64,000 nucleotides of DNA from Dama dama (taxonomy: Eukaryota; Chordata; Mammalia; Artiodactyla; Cervidae): contig NC_083704.1 of NCBI RefSeq assembly GCF_033118175.1, forward strand, positions 53,098,501-53,162,500, given 5' to 3'. The position numbers were made by a program, and so were the translations under genes. Positions 42,558 to 53,705 of this stretch are shown one piece after another (positions within the stretch are counted from its first letter, which is position 1; every line of letters starts with the position of its first letter). Under the pieces are notes generated by a model. That model worked only from the letters and a program-made list of their open reading frames with translations, did no database searches and was not told the DNA's origin.

Positions 42558-43369
42558 GACTGCAGGCACCACACTGGGGCCAGATCAGACCCAGCCTTGG
42601 CGGGCTGCAGAGGCCCAGGGTCCTGCCTGCCGAGACCACCCGGGGCCCCAGCGTCACCTCACATAGCCAAGGTGGAGACAAGAGGTCCCGGGTCAGGTAG
42701 AGGACAGAACACAGGGAACCTTGGATGGGACTGGAAGGGAGCAGCACAGCCCACGCAGGGAGAACTGTCCACCAGGTAACAGTGGGCCAGTTCAGCACAG
42801 GCAGACAGGAAGCAGTGAGCTCTCTGTTCCAGGAGGTGTGCAAGCAAGACCAGAAGTTGGAGGAACCCCCAGGTCCCCTCTCCTCCCTGCTGAAAGAACC
42901 CCTCACCAACCATCCTCTCTCCAAGGAGCCCCAAAAGCCACCCCTCCTGCTCCCAGGGGACCACCACTGTGGCTGTGTGGCCTTGGCAACCCCCGCCCCC
43001 CACCTCACTTGCCTCTTCTGTGACACAGGCGTGGGCGAGCTCAGGAGGTATTTTCCTTCCATTCTCTGCTCTCAGCACCACATAAGGATTGCATTTATGC
43101 TCGACATCCATAATGATTTTCTTCTAAAACAAAAACATGAAAAGTTCCAAATCAATTAGTGAAAGCACAGGAAGGCACCTTAATTTCAGGACACAAAGAA
43201 ATACCATCAGGCTCCCATGTTTTCCTTGTGGTAAAACACTGCTTCTTCAAAGGCCCTAGGCTGTCTGAAAGAGGGGGGAGACCAATGTGGGAGGTCCCAA
43301 GACCCCCTCATCTGCCCCCACACCCCTTTATACCTATACTAGAACCCCCAGGGTGGGGCTGTGGGTCCA
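42558..43369. other. GC-rich DNA, no gene recognised
   Basis: Frames of 144-190 codons overlap on both strands. The middle (about 42,780-43,020) has no repeat signature. Confidence 0.5.
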
Positions 43370-43386
43370 GCGCGCGCGCGCGCGCG

Positions 43387-43423
<37 letters not shown>
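43370..43423. repeat. (GC)n-(AC)n compound microsatellite
   Basis: About nine GC units (43,370-43,387), then 'acatatac', then about fourteen AC units. Alternating purine-pyrimidine throughout. Confidence 0.97.
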
Positions 43424-43425
<2 letters not shown>

Positions 43426-43534
43426 CTCTTCTACTCCCGGGATCACAGGTCTCCTCTCCCCTTGTACTTCTGATGAAATCCAATCCCCAAGCATGACTGA
43501 CAAGGCCCCTAGATCTGAACAAACCAGTGCCTCC

Positions 43535-43860
43535 ACCCACTTCTTGACGCCCCTCCCTCACTCTCTGCTCCTGGCCTTTGCACTTGATGTTCTTTCCTCC
43601 TGGAACTCTTTTCCCCTGGCTAAGGACATATGCATCCTTTGGGACTCAGCTTATATACCCCTTCCTCCAGGAAGCTCTCCCTGACCTCATCAAGGGTTCC
43701 CGGGGCCACTTGGGAACAGCCCCAGCCACAGGCCTGCTCATCCTGACATGTACTTCCTGGTCACATGTCTGTCACTTCCACTGCCACTCAGTGTCTCAGA
43801 GCTCAGCACAAGGCCTGGCACAGAGAAAGTGTCCAGAAAGTGCTTGATGAATGAATGACT
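43535..43860 (+). repeat. L2 LINE 3' end
   Basis: Conserved L2 phrases in order: 'cctggcctttgcacttgatg', 'cctggaactcttttccc', 'tcctccaggaagctctccct', 'aaggcctggcacagag', 'gcttgatgaatgaatgact'. The frame at 43,578-43,847 is L2-derived. Confidence 0.88.
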
Positions 43861-44640
43861 TGATCCGCCAAGTGCCCTCAGAATAACAAACTGGCCTTAA
43901 CTAGATGTTCTGGGTCTAAGCTTGTTGTCAAACCCCAGGAGGATACAGCCTCACCCTGAGCCTCAATGTAGGTCTGAGACTGGGGCTTCCTACACCCTGG
44001 GGTGGGAGGGTGTATGCGTCCAGAATTCTTCCCTAACGTGGTCCTGTTATTTAGGGATGGGTCAACCGAGAGCCTTCTGAGCAGGAAGCAGGAAGGAGAG
44101 CTGGCCCTCTGTTCTCCTACCCAATCCCCACTTTGGAGGACATGCAGCCTGTAATTTGGAAGGCTAATTCGGTCCAGGGATGGAAGGGAGTGCTCTGTGT
44201 GCTGAATGATGCCACGCCCTCCCAGGGGAGGAAGCGTCCTCTCCTCTGCTCTCAGGCACAGGCCACGCTGCTCCAGTGGACCCCAAGGCCTGGGCGGAGC
44301 CCCCAGAGCACTGGGTAGACAGCCCTCAGCCAGAGGAGAAGGAGAGAGGGAGAACCCTGGGGTCCAGTCCCCTTGGCCACTGACTGCCCAGACAGGGGTT
44401 ACCTTTGTCAGTGGGCCTCAGACATCCAAAAGAACTAGTGGGGAAAAAGAAAAAAAAGAACTAGTGGTCAGCAAGGACTAGGGTCTGAGAGTGCCCCAGA
44501 CAGCCACTCCAGAGAAACAGCAGGGAGATGGGGACTGTGAGGACCTGGCTCAGAAGCCACACTCCCCAGCGATTCCTCACTCCTGCCGCTGTCTGAGCCC
44601 AGTTACAGAGTCACTCAACATCCCTCCAGCGTGATGGGCG
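43861..44640. other. No gene recognised
   Basis: A short direct repeat 'aagaactagtgg' occurs at about 44,430 and 44,457 around an A-rich run. Otherwise featureless. Confidence 0.5.
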
Positions 44641-44664
44641 AGCATGCTGTTTCCAGTCGCTGAA

Positions 44665-44815
44665 CACTGTTCACCTCCTCCCCTGGGAAGCCCTCTCTGA
44701 CCACCAGGCTGGATCAAGAGCCACTTCTGGACTCCCACTGTGCTTCCCACTTCACGGCCCTGGGTGTTTTGCCTTAGAGGCACTTCCCCCATCAGAACAC
44801 AGGCTCAGTTAGAAA
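44665..44815 (+). repeat. L2 LINE fragment
   Basis: 'gggaagccctctctgaccac' and 'gccttagaggcacttccccc' match the L2 3' region. Confidence 0.7.
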
Positions 44816-44924
44816 GGGCTCAGAATATGGGCCTGGTTGTGGTCACCTTGGTGGCCCAGAGCACTGCCCAGGGTCCGGTTCAACAGAGAGGGTATGACAG
44901 GACAGGCAGAGAGGCTGCTCCACT

Positions 44925-45045
44925 GACTGCTGTGTGGCCTTGGGCCAGGAGCGGCACTTCTCTGGGTCTCAGTTTGCCTGTCTGTGGACCACACACACGG
45001 CAGGATTTCAGTACTCAATGAACATGTGAGTGAATGAATGAGAAG
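44925..45045 (+). repeat. MIR SINE
   Basis: 'ctgctgtgtggccttgggcc', 'ctgggtctcagtttgcctgt' and a 'gtgaatgaatga' tail. Confidence 0.82.
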
Positions 45046-45409
45046 CTGGTCTAGATGCAAACCAAACCCTCAACAATTTCTCTCCTCACTCAAGTCACAA
45101 GGCTCTCTGCCCAGGTACATGCCAGCAGGGGCTGCCATTGGCTTTGGGATGAGGTGGACAGAAGGCCCGGGGGATGGTCATGGCCGGCGGGACCTGCAGG
45201 GGAACTGACAAGCTGGAACCCTGATGGTGATGGGGGACAGAGCCTTGAGGGGAGGGCATAAAGACTTCCGGGTGACAGGTGAGGTCCCGAACACACCTGG
45301 TGTTTGAGGACCCCGGCCTGCCTGGGAGCAGCACCCCGGCCCCAACTCACCCACACCTCAGCAGCTTCTCCCAAAACTTCTGCTCAGCTCTAACCGTCTG
45401 TCACCGGGG

Positions 45410-45560
45410 CTGGTGATTCACACGCTCCGCTCCTCTTTCCTCTTCCTGACTAATTATAACTTCTGCGTGTTTTTCCCCCTGGAAAAAAATGTCTTCTTAA
45501 AAAAATATATCCCCAAGACAGCAGTAATTAACTTAGTGAGTGCCAGTGTGCAATTCAGAC
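45410..45560. promoter_or_regulatory. AT-rich island with TAATTA sites, possible conserved element
   Basis: An AT-rich patch in GC-rich surroundings with TAATTA at 45,451-45,456 and 45,535-45,540 and a long A/T run between. No repeat family recognised. Regulatory role is inference. Confidence 0.3.
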
Positions 45561-46149
45561 AGACTCTGAGGACGGGAAGGTCCCAGGTGTGGGGAGAGGT
45601 CTTCTGTCCAACAGTGGAGGGACGTGGGTGGGACGTGGGTGAACACGGGACACGACGCAGCAGCAGCTCAGCCTATCCCCCGCCCCACCTATCGTGACTC
45701 TGGGGACCCTGGGGAATTACAGTCACAGGAGCTGTCATGGGGACTCTATGGAGTACCTCTTTATGCTGGGCACAGTACCCGGTGCCCACCAAGTGCACGG
45801 ACATTCCCTCCTCTGACACCTGCTCGAGTCAGCCCTACTGGTTCCAGAAGACACAAGACGAGACCATGCCCAGAGTCCTGAACCATCAGCGCTGGGGTGA
45901 AACGTGAGGCCTGTGGCACTGGTGGTTGTGTGTGGTGGGGACCATGGCCAGTGGCCCAAGCAGAGGGAGGCCAAGGGCCATGAGTCCCTCAAGGCACAGG
46001 CAAGCATAGGCCCCTCTGGTCTGTCTCCCACTCAACTACCTTCTGGGAATAGAACTTTGGCCAGAGTTGAGACCACAGGAGTTGTCTGAGCACTTGGTGG
46101 GGCCCAGTGAGCAGACGGCTGAGCAGATGTCTGAGCAGGTGCCCCAGCC

Positions 46150-46420
46150 TGGTGGGAAGAGGAGACACTGCCAGGACTGGGTCCTAGAGCAACAGTGACA
46201 GAAAGGCTGGGACATCTGAGACTGGGTCCGGGAGCCAGAATGAAACAGAGAGGGGGCAGAGATGGAGACTAAAACAAGAGAGAGAGTCAGGTCTGAGTCA
46301 GAGCCCAGAGGATGAAGATAAACCCAGAGAGAGGACAGAGACCCAGGGCAGGGGACTGAGCCCCAGACCGAGCAGCAGAGACAACTGAGACAGGAGAGCA
46401 GCCCAGACCCAGTGTGGCAA
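46150..46420 (+). repeat. Degenerate purine-rich (CAGAGA-like) low-complexity DNA
   Basis: Repeated 'cagaga', 'gagaca' and 'cccagag' words without a fixed period, probably an old decayed tandem array. Confidence 0.6.
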
Positions 46421-47860
46421 AGGGGCTGGTTCAGTCAGAGAACCAGAGGCCCGGGGGTCTAGGAAAGAGCTGGGAGAGAGGGAGTGTTGAAAGTGAGAAA
46501 AGAGAGGTGGAGGCCCAAAGCCTCGCGCGGTCCGGCTCTGCTGGTGGGGGCCCTAAGGACACGGGGTGGCCCTGGACACTGCAGGCCTGGCATGGGAGTG
46601 GGCGCATGGGGCCTCCTCATCTCTCATCAATCCAGGAGGACTGCCTGGGGAGGTGGCTCCAGAGGGACGGAGCATGTGGGCATCAGGAGAGTGAAGGCGC
46701 CCGGATCAAACAAGCAGGGGGGCCCATCCTGGGAGGAGTCCCTGGTTCAGGCTCTCTGAGGTGGCCCGCCTCCCATCTCCACCAGCACAGAGGTAAAGAG
46801 CCTCCCCAGAGGCTGAGGAAAATCCAGGCAAGGCTAAGGCTTCTCCTTTTCTCCCAGGGAAGGGAAACCCTGGGGCTGTCTGGGTGGTCAGCCTGAGCAC
46901 AGAGGCCTCTTGCCTTACCCTGCAGAGCCGTGCACCTCCCAGACAGGACCAGGAGGCAGGCAGATTCAGAGCTGCCCCCTGAGCCCAGGACATGGCAGCC
47001 TTCCCTGGTGTCAGGCTGGGACAAGCTCCCACAGCTTATTCCCCACCATCCTTTAGGAAACACATCCCCTCTACCAGCCTCCACAGGGGATCTGTCCCCC
47101 TCCTCAGATTTCTCAGACAGGCCAGGTTTCTCTCAGCTTAGGACAGGGCTGTGCTTCCTCTCCCAGACCCTCAAGACAGGACCCATCTCTCCCCTCGGAC
47201 CCTCCAGGCTAAAGGAGGACCCTGCCCCCAGGCCCCTGGCATCACTCTTGTCTTCACACCCCAGGAGGTGTTGACAGCCTCGCTAACCACAGGCAGACTG
47301 CCCCTGGCTCCAGCCATCACCTCCCCCAACTCCTCTGGACACCTGACATGGCCGCTGCCTGCCCTGGGTCAGGGCCCAGTGCCCAGGACCCGTGAGCCAG
47401 GCAGCTGTCGGGATTTCCGGCTCAGGGGGCCTCCAGGGCTGACACCTCTCAGTCATTTTCTCATCTGGACTCTCCCGGCCAAGTCTCTGCTCGTCCGGGG
47501 TCGGCTCTGGATCTTGGAGCATCTGTCACGGGAAGGGAGGGGGACATAGCAGGGAGCGGGTGGCCTCAGGTGGCCTTGAGCCCAGAAGACTAGCACAGGC
47601 TCCTGGATGTGCCCTTGAGCCCCAGGAAGGAGGGAAGAAGGGATCGATGATCCCTGGGAGCAGGGTTCACCAATGTAGGACAAAGCTGCCCATGCAGGCC
47701 CTTCCTTCTTTGGCCACCAGGGTGGGCCGGGAACACTATGGTGATCAGGGCATTTTGATGGAGATATCTGTTTCATGGATCCCTGAGACAAACCAAGAAA
47801 TCTCTTTTTCAGTGACATTAACAGGGGGCAACACGATTCCAACAGGGGTTTGGAGTTCTG
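46421..47860. other. GC-rich DNA, no gene recognised
   Basis: Frames of 91-160 codons overlap on both strands, without domains. Confidence 0.5.
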
Positions 47861-47874
47861 ACAGACCGGGTCTG

Positions 47875-47990
47875 TCCAGTTCGGGCTCTGAGGAGATGAC
47901 CAAGCCTCAATTTGCTCATCTATAAAATGGTACCACCATTTACTTACTGCTGAGAGAATGCTGCAAATAATTGAGATTCACACTTGAAGC
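47875..47990 (+). repeat. MIR SINE
   Basis: 'gcctcaatttgctcatctat', 'aaaatggtaccacc' and 'ctgagagaatgctgcaaat' follow MIR order. Confidence 0.8.
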
Positions 47991-49524
47991 TGAAGCATGA
48001 AAGGCTCTGCTTTCGGTGCCTGGATCCCACTGGAGGCTCCCAATTCCCCACTCCCCAGAGTCCCCTTTCTCTTCCAGGCCTCTCCTGGCAGAAGGAGACA
48101 GGCAGCCAGCCCTCAGCCTCCAGCCCCTCTGCAGCCTGGGGCAGACCAAGCTGAGGTCAGAGGGGAGGGAGAAGGCCCAGGTTGGGGCAAGGAGCCAGGA
48201 AGGCCAGATCTGGTCCCCTCCTGGGTGGGACCACTGGCAAGCCTCCCGCACCCACCCTCGGGGACTGGACTGGCTGCGTGCCTTCCTCCTCCAGCCTGGA
48301 ATCCTCAGGCCATCCCAGGGCTCAGTCGCCCTCTGCACCCCCATGCTGGCTCTGGTCCCCTTCCAGGCCAGCCTGACCTTTGGCCCCAGCTCCTCTGACG
48401 AGCAGAGAGGGAGGACACGGGGCCCACCCCCATCGCAGACCGTTTTTAGCCCCCAAGGAACTCGGCGTCCTCCCAGCAAGGGTGCGTGGGTCCCAGCTGG
48501 GTATTAATAGCTCAGCCGGGGGAGGTGACCGGGACTTTCACAGCCAAAGCCTGGAGGCCTCGCATCCTGGGCGGGCAGGGCCGCCCTCTTGTTGTCCACT
48601 TGTCCTTCACTGGCTCCCCACCATTCCTGCCTCCTAGGGGTTCTCTCACCTCCCTCCAGCCCCCGACCCACCCACATACCTGGTGCCCCCCCACCTTGTT
48701 GAACCTCCCTGTGCTACCCTGTGGGGAGGGGGTGACCTCTGAGGTCAGGGGTGGGTGAATGGCCGAGGCCGGTTCATGACCAGGCCCCGTGGGAGATGAG
48801 AACAGAGTGGCCTGTGATAAGGCTTCCCCCCTGGCACCCTCTCCTCTGCCCGCTGGCCTCTCATTCCTGCTTGCCTCCTCCACCCGGCTCGCTCACCGGC
48901 TGCTCTGTGGACTTGTCCCCACATCTCCGGCCACGCTGGGCCTGGAAAGGAGAAGAGGCGGGAAAACCCAGCTGACAGGATGGAGGCCCAGACAGTGCTG
49001 CCTGCACGCGGCTCAGGGCGGGCCGCAGCAGCCTGAACTGGCTGCACAGCCGCCTCTCAGGGGCAGCTTAGGAATGACAGGGCCCTGGGGCGTGAATGGG
49101 GATGCAGGGCTTTGGCACAGTTCCTCTCGAGACCCCTACTCTGTGCCATGGAAGCATCTCACACACCCGCCGTGACCACTGCCCCTTACTCTGTTAGCTT
49201 ATCTACCCCTACTCCAGGGCCTACAGTCTGGACAGTAGAAATCAGCAACACTGATAGAGAGTGATCAACACGGAGGCAGGGGCGTGATCATCCACGTTTC
49301 AGAGGTCAGCAACCAAGTCTCCCATCCTGAAGGCAGGGGGCTGGGACTGGAGGCCAGGCCCCCAGCCTTGCTCTAGTGGCTTTGCATACAACACCCTGTC
49401 TTATTTATCACAGGTGGGTGTCGCCATCCCACCACCGGTCACTTCCAGGACAGAGTTAGGACAGCTTCTGAGTCTTTGCGGACTTCTTTCTCAGCTAGCC
49501 ATGGCCTTCAGCACTGGACTGATT
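47991..49524. other. GC-rich DNA, no gene recognised
   Basis: Largest frames are 179 codons (-, 47,940-48,479) and 163 codons (+, 48,016-48,507). They overlap each other and include a proline/serine-rich composition expected from GC bias. Confidence 0.5.
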
Positions 49525-49529
49525 CCAAC

Positions 49530-49710
49530 CTCTAACCTCTGACCCTACCTCAGTCTGAGACCTGACCTTGACCTCAGACTGAGCTTAGCTCTCCATTCTC
49601 ATGAAGTTCTGAGTCACAGCCCCTACCCTCTGACCCCTGACTCCAAGCCAAGTCTCGACCTCTGGCCACTGGACAAGACTGATGTCTGACCCTTTGACCT
49701 CAGCTCCCGT
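49530..49710 (-). promoter_or_regulatory. Cluster of AGGTCA-type nuclear-receptor half-sites
   Basis: Two directly abutting TGACCT words at 49,563-49,574 give AGGTCAAGGTCA on the minus strand, including TCAAGGTCA, an ERR/NR5A-type extended half-site. Another TGACCT lies at 49,695-49,700, with several TGACCC variants between. May be a decayed tandem repeat. Confidence 0.35.
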
Positions 49711-50274
49711 TTAAGTCTCAGCCCTGAGGCCCAGGTTGACACCGGGCCGACACCCACTGGTTCCCACCCCAGGCTGAGCCCCCAGGCCAGCTCCGGTCCC
49801 TGCTTGCCTTCCTGAGCCTCAGTCCTGGACTCACCCCGGCTCCCAGCTTCTCAGCCTGGAGGAGGCCCTGCACGCTCCTCACACTCACTCAGCCACCCCC
49901 ACGCTGAGTTTTGAAGCAAGCTGACACAAGGAGCACATCACACCGGGCGATTTATGACTTGGACTAGCAGAGGCTGGAAACATATGCTATTTCTGGGCTG
50001 GAGCTTGTTGTTTGGACCACGGAGAAACAGAACCCACGGCAGAGGGAAGGGAAACAGACGGGCAGATGGGCCCTAGTGCACACAGACACTACGTGGTGGG
50101 CTGCAGGGGCCCTGGGTAACCTGGGGCTGGGGCCACGCTCTTCCGGAGCAGAGAGGCAGGTGCGCCCACACTCTCCAACCCGGAGGAAACCAACGACAAT
50201 AAATGGGACACTCCCCTCAAGTCCTGCACCTAGTTTTCTTCCTAGCTGTAGAACCCACACTCCCAGCAGCTCAG

Positions 50275-50475
50275 AATGGAACTGAGTCCGAGTCCCGGCT
50301 CTCCTTTGCACAGGCTGTGAGCCCCCGGGCGTGCCGCCTGGCCTCGCCTCCGACAGTGTCAGCGACCCAAACTGTAAGATGGGGAGGGGACACTACCTTC
50401 CTCGTGGGGTTTTCTGAGGACACACGTGGAGGCAGAGGCCCAGTACATGTCTGGCACATGGCTACAGCTCACAAA
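50275..50475 (+). repeat. MIR SINE
   Basis: 'gactcgagtcccggc'-like start, 'aaactgtaagatggggag', and a 'tgtctggcacatggct' tail. Confidence 0.75.
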
Positions 50476-51224
50476 GGAGCAGCTACTAATATTTTATCAA
50501 AGATCGAAGTCCAGCCGTTCCAACTGGAAGGTCAGTGACCTCTCACTTCCGCTCCCACCCTAGGGCTCCTGGGGGACACAGTTTGGAAACCCTTGACCTA
50601 GATTCTGGGCTGGCCATAGGACCAAAAGTAGCATTAGCTGATGATTTACAGGAGCCGGAACAGCATGGAATTTGTCAGCGTGGAATTAGGTCACAGAATT
50701 CTTGAAACAGAGGAGCCACAGAAGCCAAAAAACTCAACATCTGAAGGCACAGTGATCTCCTGGGCCAAGAATGGTGTGGACCAACCAAGAAAGAACAGAG
50801 CCCTCCCTTGGACAGCAGGCTGCGGCACTGTCTCATGTCCTGGAGTGTCCTGGAGCAGGTGGAGGGCCTCCAGCTCCACCATGATCTCCACAGCCCCTCA
50901 TCTCCTGGAGAATTCCCACTTCCCCATCACCGCTCTGCTCTAGTGTCCAGAAAGTCCAGCTGTTCCCAGGCCCCCCTCTCCCAAGCTAGATCACCTCTAT
51001 GCCTCCTCCCAGGACTCCCCGCCCAGTAGCAGGGTCCCTAGGGTGAATCTCAGAGGGCCACCTCTGCTGCCTACCCTCAGCCGCCAGACACTCTGCAGAG
51101 TGGGCTTCGGACACACCGATGACTCTAGGCCCTGCCGGCTCTGGGCCAACATTTCCTCAAGAGTGAAGCAAAGGAGCTGACCCTGTGGGTAGAAGGTGAG
51201 CACCTATGCACTGGGAACCCACTG
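50476..51224. other. No gene recognised
   Basis: One + frame at 50,641-50,943 (100 codons), balanced composition, no recognised domain. Splice-site support not evident. Confidence 0.45.
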
Positions 51225-51345
51225 TTTTACCTGTCATCTGTGATTCAGGAAACAGAGGGTCGGACCGGAGGACACACCCAAGGCCACACGGCTGGGAAGT
51301 GGCAGGGGGCAAGATCTGACCTAAAGCTCCTGCCTGCCCTGAGAG
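51225..51345 (-). repeat. MIR SINE, antisense
   Basis: 'aggaaacagagggtcgg', 'cccaaggccacacggctggg', 'aagtggcagggggcaag'. Confidence 0.78.
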
Positions 51346-51504
51346 CAGGGGCAAGAAGTGAGGTTCCAAGTGCGGGTGGGCTACCGCTAGGCGAGTGGCC
51401 ACAGAGACCTACAGCCCCCAGCGCACCCCGAACCCCGATCGCTGGCAGCTCCCAACCTCCACCACGGCTGGCTGAGCCCCACCCCCGATGCCATTCCCAC
51501 ATGA

Positions 51505-51730
51505 CCTTTCCAGGTGGCTAATGAGGGCCGGGGCACCACTCAATAATTGGCCTCATTAGGCGGCTGGGGCTGCCCAGGGGATGGGGTGGCGGATGCTGGG
51601 CCCCGCGGGGACAGGCCAGACAGCCTCCCGTTAATTACCTGAAAAATCAGACAATTAGGCCTCCTGCCACCCGCCTGCCCATGTCCTGCTGGCCCCTAAT
51701 TACCGATGACTGCTGAGCAAGCCGGGAGTG
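51505..51730. promoter_or_regulatory. Homeodomain-site-dense segment, candidate enhancer
   Basis: ATTA/TAAT cores at 51,519, 51,543, 51,554, 51,631, 51,653 and 51,697 in a GC-rich background, two of them TAATTA. No transposable element recognised. Motif density suggests a conserved non-coding element; this is inference. Confidence 0.4.
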
Positions 51731-52499
51731 ACCTGGATTTGGAACGGGGACCACTCACTGCCATCTCCCCCATCCCCCACCCTGCATCCATCACAGGCTC
51801 TGGAGGTAGAGAGCTGGGAGGAGTGTTCTCAGGGAGCTTCCTGTCACCCCATTCCTGGACCTTGCCCACCCACTATCTCTCCTGCCAAGGGCAGCTCTGG
51901 AAAAAAAAAGATGGACACGTGGAGCCCTGGTAGCCCTCAGGGAAAGCTGGGTGGACTGCTGGAAGGAGGGGTGAAGACCCAGAGAGTGGAGTCCAAGAGG
52001 TGTGGGGGCTGGTGAAGAAACTGACCTCCCCTTCGTGCCTGGCTCCTCCAGGGAGAAAATGCCAGACTGCGTGCAGGAGTGGGAATGCCAGAGAGGATGA
52101 AGCTGAGAGCCCTCCTTGGGGAAGGCCCCCGTGGCCCAGGCCTGGGGAACCTGGGCCTGATCTAGGGGAGTGCCCCAACTCAGGAGAGCTAGGCCTAGAC
52201 AAAGCATGACCAGGGTACAGCTTGTGGTGTTGCAGGAGGTGTGAAGAGAAGGGCTTGGCCCGGCTGGGGCAGTCCTGGAAGGCCTCCCAGCGGCCATGAC
52301 GGTTAGACGGAGCCAGGTGGGGGTGCACTGCTGCAGGGGGAGGGAACAGCACACGTGAGGGCCTGGAGGTGCATCCTTTTCTGCTGAGAGCAGTGACAGA
52401 GAGGCAGGGTGCCCCTCAGCAAGTACCCACCAGGTACCAGGCCATGGAGGGAGGGCAGCTAGGCTGGCCCTGCCCCAGGAGGGCCGGGGACGTGGGCTG
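51731..52499. other. GC-rich DNA, no gene recognised
   Basis: Contains the window's longest frame (247 codons, -, 51,791-52,534), with another frame (51,873-52,352) overlapping on the same strand. No domain found. Confidence 0.5.
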
Positions 52500-52565
52500 G
52501 GAGCCGGGGATGCAAGCACAAGCCGGACAGACATGAACCCCAGGCCTCGTGCAGCTTACAGTCTC
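52500..52565 (+). repeat. Ancient repeat tail fragment
   Basis: 'gccggacagacatgaacccc...cgtgcagcttacagtctc' resembles the 'aaacagacaaaa...ggagcttacattct' segment of old mammalian repeats. Confidence 0.5.
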
Positions 52566-52618
52566 ACAAGGTACATAATGTTCCTGTTGTTGTGTTGTGT
52601 GGCAGATCACCAGTGTCC

Positions 52619-52652
52619 GATATATGATGGATGGTTGGACGGATGGACGGCA
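52619..52652 (+). repeat. Short degenerate (TGGA)n
   Basis: 'gatggatggttggacggatggacgg', about six imperfect units. Confidence 0.8.
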
Positions 52653-53165
52653 GACTAACACCCCCCGCCCCCTGCCCGGGTGAAGGTGCAGACTTGAGAC
52701 AGAGCCGACCTGTTACTCCCCATCTTTGGCACCCTCTGCCTCTGTTTGTCATGTAAGAGCCCTGGGCCAGAAAGAAGGGGGATTCCCCAGGCTCTGCACC
52801 TCTCTCCATTGCATTTGACCTCCCCAACTGGCTCTGGCTCTCCCGGAAGCTGGGTACCCTCCCCCGCCACCAACCTTGCACTCCAAGCCAATCTGACCTT
52901 CACCTGCTGAAGAGTGAGGGAGTAACCTTGTGGGACATTCAGCTGGAACTGGACATCTTGGGGGGGATGTGGGTCCAAGGGTTGGGACTCCTGGATGAAT
53001 TTGATGGTGTATCAGTGAGAAGAGGTGGGGAGAGGGGCTCAGCCCCCACACCTCACCCACTTGGGTGGGACTTTTTGAGGGAGAGGTCAATTACCTTTGC
53101 AGTTCTTATTTACTTCTTAGTATTTGATTAATGTAAAGGAATGTCTGTGACAATAGGTAATAACA

Positions 53166-53512
53166 TAAGGGGCTTTCTTGAGAGTCCCTTGGACTGCAAG
53201 GAGATCCAACCAGCCTATCTTAAAGGAAATCGACCCTGAATATTCATTGGAAGGACTGAAGCTGAAGTTCCAATACTTTGGCCACCTGATGCAAACAGCT
53301 GACTCAATGGAAAAGACCCTGATCCTGGGAAAGATTGAAGGCAAGAGGAGAATGGGGCGACAGAGGATGAGACGATTGGGTGGCATCATTGACTCAATTG
53401 ACATGAGTTTGAGCCAACTCCAGGAGAAAGTGAAGGACAGGGAAGCCTGGCATGCTGAAGTCCATGGGGTCGCAAAGAGTCAGACACGACTTAGTGACTG
53501 AACGACAACAAC
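53166..53512 (+). mobile_element. BovB 3' fragment with open C-terminal RT frame and long target-site duplication
   Basis: The frame 53,178-53,501 (107 codons) covers the BovB C-terminus ('FQYFGHLMQTADSMEKTLIL', 'HGVAKSQTRLSD') without a stop. Flanking direct repeats begin AAAGGAATGTCTGTGACAATA at 53,135 and 53,513 and extend imperfectly to about 30 bases. The ORF is only a domain end, so no activity is implied. Confidence 0.95.
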
Positions 53513-53599
53513 AAAGGAATGTCTGTGACAATACATAATAACCTAATGAACGCTGGTGACCTACCGTGCAACACAAGAACAGGATCAAAGTGTGCTTCG

Positions 53600-53705
53600 C
53601 GAGACTATAAGCGCCGTGAGACCTGGGGTTCACGTCTGTCTTGCTTGTGCCCACCTACCCTGTCCCCAGCACCCCAAACAGCACCTGGCACCCTGTGAGC
53701 TAGCA
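53600..53705 (+). repeat. L2 LINE 3' end fragment
   Basis: 'agactataagcgccgtgaga', 'tctgtcttgcttgtgcccac', 'ccccagcaccccaaacag'. Confidence 0.75.

Noticed and set aside
50641..50943. 100-codon + frame as a candidate small gene
   Set aside because: Composition is less biased than its neighbours, but there is no domain, start context or splice evidence; kept only as an unassigned stretch.
51791..52534. 247-codon minus frame, the longest in the window
   Set aside because: A second frame of 159 codons overlaps it on the same strand; Ser/Pro/Leu-rich low-information product; no domain or splice support.
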